Source: JACOXB01 sp036517755 (lineage in GTDB: Bacteria > Patescibacteriota > Minisyncoccia > UBA6257 > Colwellbacteraceae). Taken from it: a DNA stretch of 17,389 bases. The notes below the pieces were generated by a model. The model was not told the DNA's origin and searched no databases. It saw only the letters and a program-made list of their open reading frames with translations. The translations under genes and the position numbers were made by a program. Positions 6,864 through 13,539 of this stretch are shown piece after piece. Each line of letters begins with the position of its first letter. Position 1 is the stretch's first letter. The stretch is taken from positions 1 to 17,389 of the forward strand of contig DATDUH010000037.1 in NCBI GenBank assembly GCA_036517755.1. Reading direction: 5' to 3'.

Positions 6864-6870
6864 TATATCA
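6862..6870 (-). promoter_or_regulatory. extended -10 promoter for pilA, leaderless start
   Basis: The minus strand reads TGATATAAT, a perfect TGn plus TATAAT. Counting seven bases on from the hexamer gives a start of transcription at about 6855, one base before the ATG at 6854. I see no good -35 box. The box lies at the pilC-pilA junction, which would give the abundant pilin its own promoter inside the operon. Confidence 0.6.
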
Positions 6871-6873
6871 AAC

Positions 6874-8085
6874 CTAAAATGTCTGAGCTAGGTTATAAAT
6901 CGGAATAAGAATCGAGGCAAAAAGACCTCCCACTAAAAGCCCCACGACCACTAAAAGAAGCGGCTGAATCAGCTCAACCAACTGATTAACTGACGTCTCC
7001 ACCTCGCGAGTATAAAAGGAGGAGACCCGCCCCAGGAGCTCGTCAAGCCGCCCCGTGTTTTCGCCGATAGCCACCATCTGACTAACGAGCGGCGGAAATA
7101 GCTGACTCCTCGCGCCTAGCGACCGCGAGAGCAACTCCCCCTGCCTTACTTCATTAGCCACCTCTTGGAACGCTTCGCCGTAGGCGGCGCTACCGACCGT
7201 CGCTCCCGTAATCTCAATCGCTTGAGCAATCGGGATGCCGCCCTTAATCAATACCCCTAGTGATTCAGATAATCGGGCGATGTAAAGCTGCTTTAAGAGA
7301 TGATTAATAACAGGGGTTCTTAAAATAATCTCGTCTCTAAAAGTTTTCCCTTCGGCCGTGCGAAAGTAGTTAACCCCCCAGAAAGCTAAGAGGCCTAATG
7401 CTAAAAAGATTGCCCACCACCAAGAAGCTAAAAATTCGCCACCCGCGAGAAGCACTCGGGTAAAAGCCGGCACCTCCACTCCGGCCTCTTCAAAAATCGG
7501 CCCGATTTGGGGGAAAACAACTACCACCATCACTCCCGCAACGATGAAGAAAAGTCCAAGCAAAACCACCGGGTAAATTAGAGCTCCCTTAATCCTGGCG
7601 GCCAGATTAACCTGTTTTTCAACATAGTCAGCGAGAAAATTAACCGACTCATCGAGGCTTCCCGTGACTTCGGCCGAGCGCACCATATTGACGTAAAAGT
7701 CGGAAAAAACTCGATTATATTTAGCTAGTGACTGCGATAAAGAAAGTCCGGCATCTACATCGGCGGCAATCTCTCCGATAACGTTTCTTAAAGTTTCGTT
7801 CGTTGTCTGATTCCTCAGTGTCCCCAAAGCGTCGCTTAAGGGAACCCGAGCCGAAAGCAGGGTGGCGAACTGCCGAGTAAAAATCATCATGTCCTTGCTT
7901 TTTACTCGATTGAGATAATCAAAAAGCTGACCGAGTAATTCTCGGCGACCCAATTCTTCGAGCGACAGAATAAAAAGTTCGTGTCCCGAAAGGATACTGA
8001 CTGCCTCGTTGTGATTCAAGGCCTCAACAGAGCCGACCTGAAGTTCGCCTGTTTTCGTCCTCGCTTGGTATTTAAACTTTGCCAT
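6874..8085 (-). CDS. pilC: type IV pilus inner-membrane platform protein PilC
   Basis: PilC is the polytopic platform on which PilB and PilT act. The 403-aa protein has the usual arrangement: an N-terminal segment MAKFKYQARTKTGE, two T2SSF domains (about 67-190 and 267-395), and three membrane spans near 168-191, 220-238 and 370-397. Signature stretches include FTRQFATLLSARVPLSDAL in the first repeat and IARLSESLGVLIKGGIPIAQA in the second, plus MVAIGENTGRLDELL (337-351). The length is normal. It starts 26 nt after pilT and ends 10 nt before the pilA ORF. GGAG lies about 12 nt before the ATG, a long spacing. Confidence 0.97.
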   Translation of the reverse strand: MAKFKYQARTKTGELQVGSVEALNHNEAVSILSGHELFILSLEELGRRELLGQLFDYLNRVKSKDMMIFTRQFATLLSARVPLSDALGTLRNQTTNETLRNVIGEIAADVDAGLSLSQSLAKYNRVFSDFYVNMVRSAEVTGSLDESVNFLADYVEKQVNLAARIKGALIYPVVLLGLFFIVAGVMVVVVFPQIGPIFEEAGVEVPAFTRVLLAGGEFLASWWWAIFLALGLLAFWGVNYFRTAEGKTFRDEIILRTPVINHLLKQLYIARLSESLGVLIKGGIPIAQAIEITGATVGSAAYGEAFQEVANEVRQGELLSRSLGARSQLFPPLVSQMVAIGENTGRLDELLGRVSSFYTREVETSVNQLVELIQPLLLVVVGLLVGGLFASILIPIYNLAQTF

Positions 8086-8111
8086 ATTTATCTAGATCTC
8101 CGATTTAGCTC

Positions 8112-9182
8112 CTATCCCCTCTCCAAAAGCACTCTTAGCTCAGCCGGGTTCAGGGAATAAAGCTCGGCATTCTCCAGCGAAATCTCCTTACGTCTCACAA
8201 GCTCAGCCAGAGATCGATTGAGGGTGGCCATTCCCTCTTGAGTGCTCGTTTCAATTACCAAATCAATCTGATAGACCTTCTTCTCTCTGATTAAGTTCCT
8301 AATAGCCGAGTTAACAAACATTACCTCGCAGGCGGGCACGCGGCCGCCTTCGATTCGCGGCACGAGCCTTTCGGAAACTATGCCCACGAGAACGGCCGCG
8401 AGTTGAGAACTAATCTGTCCCTGTTGGTTGGCTGGGAAAGAATCAATAATCCGGTCAATGGTTTGGGCAGCTGAGTTAGTATGAAGAGTTGAAAAGACCA
8501 AGTGGCCGGTTTCAGCTGCGGTTAAGGCCGTCGAAATTGATTCTTGATCCCTCATTTCACCGATCAAAACAACGTCCGGATCCTGACGCAAAAGAGAGCG
8601 GAGGGCGCGATGAAAGCTGGGACTATCACTTTTGACTTCTCTCTGGGAAACGATTGATTTATCCTGGACAAAAAGATACTCGATCGGATCTTCAATGGTG
8701 ATAATATGATCGGTTCGATTGTGATTAATCTCGTCAACCAAAGCCGCCAGGGTAGTTGATTTACCGTGGCCGGCCGGCCCGACCATTAAAACAAACCCCT
8801 GATTGAGTGTAGTAAATTCTCGAAGGATGCTCGGCAAGTTTAACTCTTCGATCGTCTTGATTTGGGCCGGAATTAACCGAAGAGCCGCGGCCATAAAGCC
8901 ACGCTGGAAGAAAACGTTAACTCTAAATCTGGCCTTGTCTTCAAAAGCATAGGAAAAATCCAGGTCGCCAAATTTCAAAAACTTCTCTTTTTGAACCGGG
9001 GTCAGCATTGAAAGCGCCAATCCCTGGGCGTCTTCAGGCGTTAAAATCGGTTCGCTCCCCAAAGAAACCAAAACCCCGTCGACTCTCAAGGTGGGCCGCC
9101 GGCCGACCGCCAAGTGAAGATCCGAAGCGTTCTGCTGGGCCGCGGTTAGCATCAAGTCGTTTAGTTTCTGCTTATAATCCAT
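8112..9182 (-). CDS. pilT: pilus retraction ATPase PilT
   Basis: A cytoplasmic hexameric ATPase that powers pilus disassembly, twitching and DNA uptake. The 356-aa sequence has the PAS-like N-domain with ASDLHLAVGRRPTLRVDG (19-36), Walker A at 135-142, the Asp box ITIEDPIEYL (161-170), Walker B DVVLIGEMRD (203-212) and the His box FSTLHTN (230-236). The AIRNLIRE motif (293-300), specific to PilT retraction ATPases, is present. Walker A reads GPAGHGKS instead of the usual GPTGSGKS: the P-loop Lys and Ser are kept but Thr and Ser change to Ala and His. It is preceded by the longest spacer in the run (64 nt), which may carry a promoter. Confidence 0.96.
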   Translation of the reverse strand: MDYKQKLNDLMLTAAQQNASDLHLAVGRRPTLRVDGVLVSLGSEPILTPEDAQGLALSMLTPVQKEKFLKFGDLDFSYAFEDKARFRVNVFFQRGFMAAALRLIPAQIKTIEELNLPSILREFTTLNQGFVLMVGPAGHGKSTTLAALVDEINHNRTDHIITIEDPIEYLFVQDKSIVSQREVKSDSPSFHRALRSLLRQDPDVVLIGEMRDQESISTALTAAETGHLVFSTLHTNSAAQTIDRIIDSFPANQQGQISSQLAAVLVGIVSERLVPRIEGGRVPACEVMFVNSAIRNLIREKKVYQIDLVIETSTQEGMATLNRSLAELVRRKEISLENAELYSLNPAELRVLLERG

Positions 9183-9196
9183 GATTCGTGTATTTT

Positions 9197-9237
9197 AGTA
9201 TACCGTATACTGGCTACTAACTCCTATATACTAGATA
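9197..9237. repeat. TATACT/TAGTAT-rich spacer with palindrome upstream of pilT
   Basis: The pilB-pilT spacer contains AGTATA-CCG-TATACT (a 6-bp inverted repeat at 9197-9211) followed by further TACTA/TATACT/GATACT units to 9237. The whole 41 bases is made mostly of permutations of one hexamer. On the gene strand the hexamer at 9202-9197 reads TATACT and could serve as a -10 box, placing transcription start near 9190, 8 nt before the pilT ATG; there is no TG extension and no clear -35. It may be a decayed tandem repeat, an operator, or a promoter. Confidence 0.45.
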
Positions 9238-9246
9238 CTCGTCATC

Positions 9247-10977
9247 TTAACTTTCGGCTGTCTCTCTTAACACATCCTCAACGCTTACTATCCCCTGAAG
9301 CGCCTTTAGGATGCCGTCTTGACGAAGGGTAATCATCCCTTGACGCCTCGCCTCATCATAAATTTTTCCCTCGGTCGGGCTGGTATTAATAATTCCCTCC
9401 AGCTCTCGCGTCATCGTAAAAGCCTCGAAAAGGGCGATTCGACCGACCACTCCCTTATTCTTGCAAACATCACAACCCTTGGCCCGATAAGTCTTATAAG
9501 GCGGTTTATACTGAACTCCGTCCGGCCCTCCGGGAAGCTTTTTCAATTCACCGGCAATAATCTCTTGCACTTCTGGGGCGGCCGTAATCGGTTCCTTGCA
9601 CTTCTCGCAAAGACGTCTCACCAATCTCTGGGAGACCATTAAATTTAAGGCGGCCGGCAAAAGGAAGGGTTCGACATGCATATCCATTAGCCGCGGGATA
9701 ACGCCAATGGCATTATTAGTGTGCAGGGTTGATAAAACAATCTGGCCGGTGAGGGCCGCGTGAATAGCGAGCTCGGCCGTGTCGTTATCTCTAATCTCGC
9801 CTACTAAAATAACATCGGGGTCTTGCCTCACAATCTGCCGCAGGCCGGAGGCGAAAGTATAACCGATTTCTGGTCTGACTTGAGATTGGTTAACTCCCTC
9901 GATAAAGTACTCTACTGGATCTTCTAGGCTCATTACATTCACATCAACTTTGTTCAAAATCTGCATCAGGGCATAAAGGGTAGTTGTTTTTCCGCTTCCC
10001 GTAGGACCGGTCACTAAAACCATGCCAAACGGTCTTTGGATTGACTCTTTGACCATTTCGCCCGTTTTCCCGATAAGTCCCAACTGGTCAACGCCCTTAA
10101 GCCCCACGGTGGGATCCAGAACCCTAATCGCCACCTTTTCGCCTACTGGCGTTGGGAAAGTAGAAACTCGAAAATCAATGTCTTTGCCGAAAGTTACTGT
10201 CCGGAAACGACCGTCTTGAGGGATGCGGGTGACATCGATCTTCAAATTAGAAAGAATCTTAACCCGGGAAACAATCGGCTGATGAAGCTCGATGGGGAAG
10301 GAGGCTAATTCCTGGAGCAGGCCGTCAACTCTAAACCTAACTCGCAACCTCGTCTTTTGGGGTTCGATATGAATATCTGAGGCGCCGGCTTGAACCGCTT
10401 CCTCCAGGGTTGAGGCCACAATTTTAATAATCGGCGCTTCCTCCGAAACAGTCCCCTCTTCTTCCAAGGCTACGGGGTGAAAAGGCGACGTCTCGCCCGG
10501 CTTAATCTCCAGACTCTTAACTGCCCGTTCAATCTCCGACTGGTAAGGCGAATAGCGGCGGCGAACTAGGTTCCAATCGCCTGGAGTAATAAGATAGACC
10601 CCGAGACTTAAGCTGTTTCTTTTGGCAATAAAGCGGAGGGCTTCTTGGGCCCTCGCGTCTTGGGGATCAACCATCCCCACCACGAGCATTTTATCTTTAA
10701 GTTCAAGCGGCGCCACCCGATATGTCTCAACGGTTTCCTGGGGAAGCGCTTGGATTACCTTCGGGGAGATATCTTTAGCCTCAACTCGCCGATAAGGAAT
10801 TTTTAAAATCTGGCTTTTGACTTCAGCGAGTCGTCTTTCATCAACCAAACGACGACTATAAATAATTTCCTCGGCCGGTTTTCTTGAAGCCGTGGCCTCA
10901 TTTAAAATTTGAGCATGGAGCTCGGGTGAAATTAATGATTGCTTTAAGATATTATCGAGCAGGAGTTTATCATTCAT
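9247..10977 (-). CDS. pilB: pilus extension ATPase PilB
   Basis: The assembly motor of the pilus. The 576-aa protein has an N-terminal T2SSE_N/MshEN-like domain (about 5-150) and a catalytic core: Asp-Ile-His-Ile-Glu-Pro (DIHIEP, 201-206), Walker A GPTGSGKT (324-331), the Asp box MSLEDPVEYF (349-358), Walker B DVILVGEIRD (388-397) and His box STLHTNNA (416-423). The tetracysteine zinc motif that separates PilB from PilT is complete: Cys457/460 and Cys502/505. Length is normal. The gene follows the small PilP-like gene by 34 nt. No strong Shine-Dalgarno is seen before the ATG at 10977. Confidence 0.97.
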   Translation of the reverse strand: MNDKLLLDNILKQSLISPELHAQILNEATASRKPAEEIIYSRRLVDERRLAEVKSQILKIPYRRVEAKDISPKVIQALPQETVETYRVAPLELKDKMLVVGMVDPQDARAQEALRFIAKRNSLSLGVYLITPGDWNLVRRRYSPYQSEIERAVKSLEIKPGETSPFHPVALEEEGTVSEEAPIIKIVASTLEEAVQAGASDIHIEPQKTRLRVRFRVDGLLQELASFPIELHQPIVSRVKILSNLKIDVTRIPQDGRFRTVTFGKDIDFRVSTFPTPVGEKVAIRVLDPTVGLKGVDQLGLIGKTGEMVKESIQRPFGMVLVTGPTGSGKTTTLYALMQILNKVDVNVMSLEDPVEYFIEGVNQSQVRPEIGYTFASGLRQIVRQDPDVILVGEIRDNDTAELAIHAALTGQIVLSTLHTNNAIGVIPRLMDMHVEPFLLPAALNLMVSQRLVRRLCEKCKEPITAAPEVQEIIAGELKKLPGGPDGVQYKPPYKTYRAKGCDVCKNKGVVGRIALFEAFTMTRELEGIINTSPTEGKIYDEARRQGMITLRQDGILKALQGIVSVEDVLRETAES

Positions 10978-11011
10978 GCCGATTTTATCGCTCGAAAATT
11001 TTGAAACTCAT

Positions 11012-11299
11012 TTAAAACGGCGCAAATGGATTAGGACGGCCGAATTCGCCAATCACCGGCTCATCAACATAACGTCTCAAGGACTGATAAACCTGGTTAT
11101 TCGTAATAAGATTCGGATTCAATTCTACTTTCGAAACTCTGGAGATTGACTCGAATTCCGGCGGCGCCACTACTTCGGCCAGGGGTGCCGGCGCAAAGAA
11201 AAGATAATAAGTGAGAATAATAAGAACGATTACCACTCCCCCGCCAATGAGATACGGCAACCGACTCCTCTTCTTTTCTTCTCCAAAAACTAGGGCCAT
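11012..11299 (-). CDS. small one-helix pilus protein in the PilP position
   Basis: A 95-aa protein that I cannot assign by sequence alone. It has a basic cytoplasmic tail (EEKKRSR, 7-13), one membrane helix (about 15-36), a proline-rich stretch (37-48), and a short extracytoplasmic tail ending in FGRPNPFAPF. A Gly-Arg-x-(Asn/Asp)-Pro-Phe ending is reminiscent of the RDPF-type motif of PilP and GspC proteins. It lies between pilO and pilB, where pilP sits in Gram-negative clusters. There is no lipobox, which fits a cell without a secretin in an outer membrane. The most likely role is a partner of PilN/PilO in the alignment platform; this is inference from position. Confidence 0.72.
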   Translation of the reverse strand: MALVFGEEKKRSRLPYLIGGGVVIVLIILTYYLFFAPAPLAEVVAPPEFESISRVSKVELNPNLITNNQVYQSLRRYVDEPVIGEFGRPNPFAPF

Positions 11300-11311
11300 A
11301 AATTTTCTTTA

Positions 11312-11872
11312 CTATCTTTGATAATATGTATTAACCGTCAGGGTATAGTTTAGAACATTATCGTTCGTGCCGCCGCCCTCAACCCTCAAAGAATCGACAT
11401 CCATTATCCTAATGTTTGTCGCGAGCGCCGCGAGGTAGGACTTAATGGCCGAGTAGTTACCGCGAAGTCTCAAATCAACTCGGAGCTTCCCTATGGGCTC
11501 AATCACCGAACTCGATTTAACCGGCTCGATCGGCAAGGCGTCAAGCTCCAAAGAATCGATCGCCACCCCGCTTGTCCGAGCAATGCCCTGGAGCTGGTTA
11601 ATTATTCCCGGCACTTCTTCTTCGGTTGGCAGAACCAAAGATAAACTTCTTTGAAAATCAGAGATGCTTTGATATTGACCCAAAAGACGATTGACCGACT
11701 CAACAATCGAACGTTCTTCTTCAACTAGCCGAGCGAGTGATCGCCGTTCAGCACGAAGTTCCTGCACTTCGCGGTAGCTGGGCACCACTAAGCTGGAATA
11801 GAAAGAAACTGCTCCGACAAAAAATGCCAGGGTAAGAATGACGCCTAAAAATCTTTTAGTCTGGCCGCTCAT
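11312..11872 (-). CDS. pilO: PilO-like pilus platform protein
   Basis: A 186-aa bitopic membrane protein: short N-terminal tail, one helix (about 8-30, FLGVILTLAFFVGAVSFYSS), a coiled coil (about 34-65, rich in Glu/Arg/Leu), and a periplasm-side alpha/beta domain. The block FQRSLSLVLPTEEEVPGIINQL (residues 73-94) followed by ARTSGVAIDSLEL is a standard PilO feature, and RVDLRLRGNYSAIKSYLAAL is the usual second half of the ferredoxin-like fold. It overlaps pilN by 4 nt (ATGA), as pilN and pilO commonly do, and would form a heterodimer with PilN. Confidence 0.85.
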   Translation of the reverse strand: MSGQTKRFLGVILTLAFFVGAVSFYSSLVVPSYREVQELRAERRSLARLVEEERSIVESVNRLLGQYQSISDFQRSLSLVLPTEEEVPGIINQLQGIARTSGVAIDSLELDALPIEPVKSSSVIEPIGKLRVDLRLRGNYSAIKSYLAALATNIRIMDVDSLRVEGGGTNDNVLNYTLTVNTYYQR

Positions 11873-12435
11873 TTCTTAACTAAAAACATTTTGGGTTCAA
11901 GCTCTAAAACAACCCGAAATCGAACTACGCTACCCGATGCCTGAGAACTTTCTAAAAAGACGCGTTCGACTGAAGAACTTTTCTCAAAAATGGCGAGCTG
12001 GGCGGCCAGATCTTCATAAGAGCTAGATGCTCCTTCAAGCGCTACCTCCCGGTCAGCCAATGATAAATTGGCTGTATTAAAAACTACTCTGGGATGGGTG
12101 TTCGACTCGAGGAAAAGAAAGGCGGGCGAAGCGTCATTGTGGTTCGCCAAAACTTTTTGAAGGTTATTAATCTGGGAATATAACTTGATTAAATTTTCCT
12201 GCTCTTCGGGCGAGACTTGAGCACTGATGGTCTCAACTTCTGTCTTTAAATCTTCAATGGAATTTTTAAGAAAAACTTTATAACCGAAGTCGAGTCCAAG
12301 ATAAGCCAGAAAAACAGCCAAAAATAAAATGGAACTCACAATTAAAATGCGCCGCGGCGTGCCGCTCGGTAAGGCGCCGGCTGCAGCCCTAAACGCTTGA
12401 AACTCATTTGGTCTATATGGACCCTGGGGTGCCAT
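11869..12435 (-). CDS. pilN: PilN-like pilus platform protein
   Basis: A 188-aa bitopic protein: a 27-residue N-terminal tail, a membrane helix (about 28-50), a coiled coil (about 54-97) and a C-terminal ferredoxin-like domain in which LSLADREVALEGASSSYEDL matches the PilN pattern. It lies 19 nt after pilM and overlaps pilO. In well-studied species the PilN tail binds PilM through an INLLP motif; this tail (rich in Pro, Ala and Gly) has no such motif, so the PilM contact must differ, or the tail has drifted. The assignment rests on topology, order and fold-level pattern rather than strong identity. Confidence 0.8.
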   Translation of the reverse strand: MAPQGPYRPNEFQAFRAAAGALPSGTPRRILIVSSILFLAVFLAYLGLDFGYKVFLKNSIEDLKTEVETISAQVSPEEQENLIKLYSQINNLQKVLANHNDASPAFLFLESNTHPRVVFNTANLSLADREVALEGASSSYEDLAAQLAIFEKSSSVERVFLESSQASGSVVRFRVVLELEPKMFLVKK

Positions 12436-12454
12436 CTTTAAATGTTTAAATATC

Positions 12455-13519
12455 TCAAGGTTGCCTTAGTCCCAAGCCGAGGGCGACCGCTAAGGCTGGT
12501 CCGAGGTCCGCGGTTAAAGAAGCGATCTCCGGAGGAACAATAATTTTGCCGAAGGGCGAGGCTTTAATCACCGCGAGGCCCAGTTCGGTCGCAATATACT
12601 TTTCAAGCCCGAGGAGATTGGCCCCACCGCCGCTCATAATAACTCGCTCAATCTTCCCCTCGTAATTCTTCTCGTAAACCTCTTTCACCCGCCTGGCTTC
12701 GTTAAGTATAGCATCAAGATAAGGCATCATTAAAGTGGATACTTCATATTCACCGCCAGTGCCGGTGAGTCCTCTTGTCTTTTTTAACTCTTCCGCCCGC
12801 GGAATAGTAATGCCGAGTCCCCTTGAAATCGCCTGGGTCAGGGCGTTGCTCGAAAAATCGGTCTGGGCGCTGTATTTCAAGTTGCCGGCCGCGGCCACTG
12901 CGATGGCAGTCGAACGAGCACCAATATCGATAATTAGTGAATTAACAGGATCGCCTTGGGTTAAAACTCGCGCCAAGCTTATGGTTTCAACTTCTAGGAC
13001 TTTTAATTTAAGTCCAACATTTTGAAAAATTGTTTGATATTTTCTGATTTGCTCATTAGGCACAGCCACCAAAAACACCTGCTGTTTTTGAGCTCCCTTT
13101 TCGTCCTCAAATTGACCGATCGGCAACCAATCAATACTTACTTCTTCAAGGGGTAAGGGAATAAGAGCCTTAATTTGATAAGGCATGGTTTTCGATATCT
13201 CCTCCGGCGACATCACCGGCATTTCTAAGAGAGTAGTGAAAGCGGAAAAGGCGGGCAGAGAAGCCGCCACTTCAACTGTTTTCGGCTTTAGTTCCTTAAG
13301 TAGAATTCGGAGGAGTTCGGTGGTTTCCTCCTCAAGAATTTTTAGACTACTTGTCTGAATAGCGTAATTTAAGCGCTCAAGGTGCCCTCGGCTTTCCAGA
13401 ATGCCGTAGTTTCTAAGCGTCAATCCCCTGCTCGAATTCTCAAGCTCCACCGCTTTCATCGATGCCGTACCGATATCAATCCCGAGACGGCTTTTCGGTC
13501 GAAAAGAAAAACTAAACAT
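12455..13519 (-). CDS. pilM: actin-like pilus assembly ATPase PilM
   Basis: PilM is a cytoplasmic FtsA-like protein that binds the PilN tail and links the motors to the platform. The 354-aa sequence carries the actin-fold signatures: phosphate-1 GIDIGTASMKAVEL (13-26), phosphate-2 LIIDIGARST (195-204) and the adenosine motif IMSGGGANLLGL (294-305). The middle PYQIKALIPLPLEEVSIDW (113-131) and VAVPNEQIRKYQTIF are typical of PilM. The length is normal. It starts 20 nt after the fusion prepilin; that gap contains an extended -10 box, so pilM may start its own transcript with a leader of only about 4 nt. Confidence 0.95.
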   Translation of the reverse strand: MFSFSFRPKSRLGIDIGTASMKAVELENSSRGLTLRNYGILESRGHLERLNYAIQTSSLKILEEETTELLRILLKELKPKTVEVAASLPAFSAFTTLLEMPVMSPEEISKTMPYQIKALIPLPLEEVSIDWLPIGQFEDEKGAQKQQVFLVAVPNEQIRKYQTIFQNVGLKLKVLEVETISLARVLTQGDPVNSLIIDIGARSTAIAVAAAGNLKYSAQTDFSSNALTQAISRGLGITIPRAEELKKTRGLTGTGGEYEVSTLMMPYLDAILNEARRVKEVYEKNYEGKIERVIMSGGGANLLGLEKYIATELGLAVIKASPFGKIIVPPEIASLTADLGPALAVALGLGLRQP

Positions 13520-13529
13520 AGCTAGTATT

Positions 13530-13538
13530 AGTATACCA
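13530..13538 (-). promoter_or_regulatory. extended -10 promoter for pilM
   Basis: The minus strand reads TGGTATACT (TGn plus TATACT, one base off consensus). A weak -35 TCAACA lies 16 nt upstream. The expected transcription start is near 13523, leaving about 4 nt before the ATG at 13519, and there is no room for a Shine-Dalgarno. Confidence 0.45.
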
Positions 13539-13539
13539 G

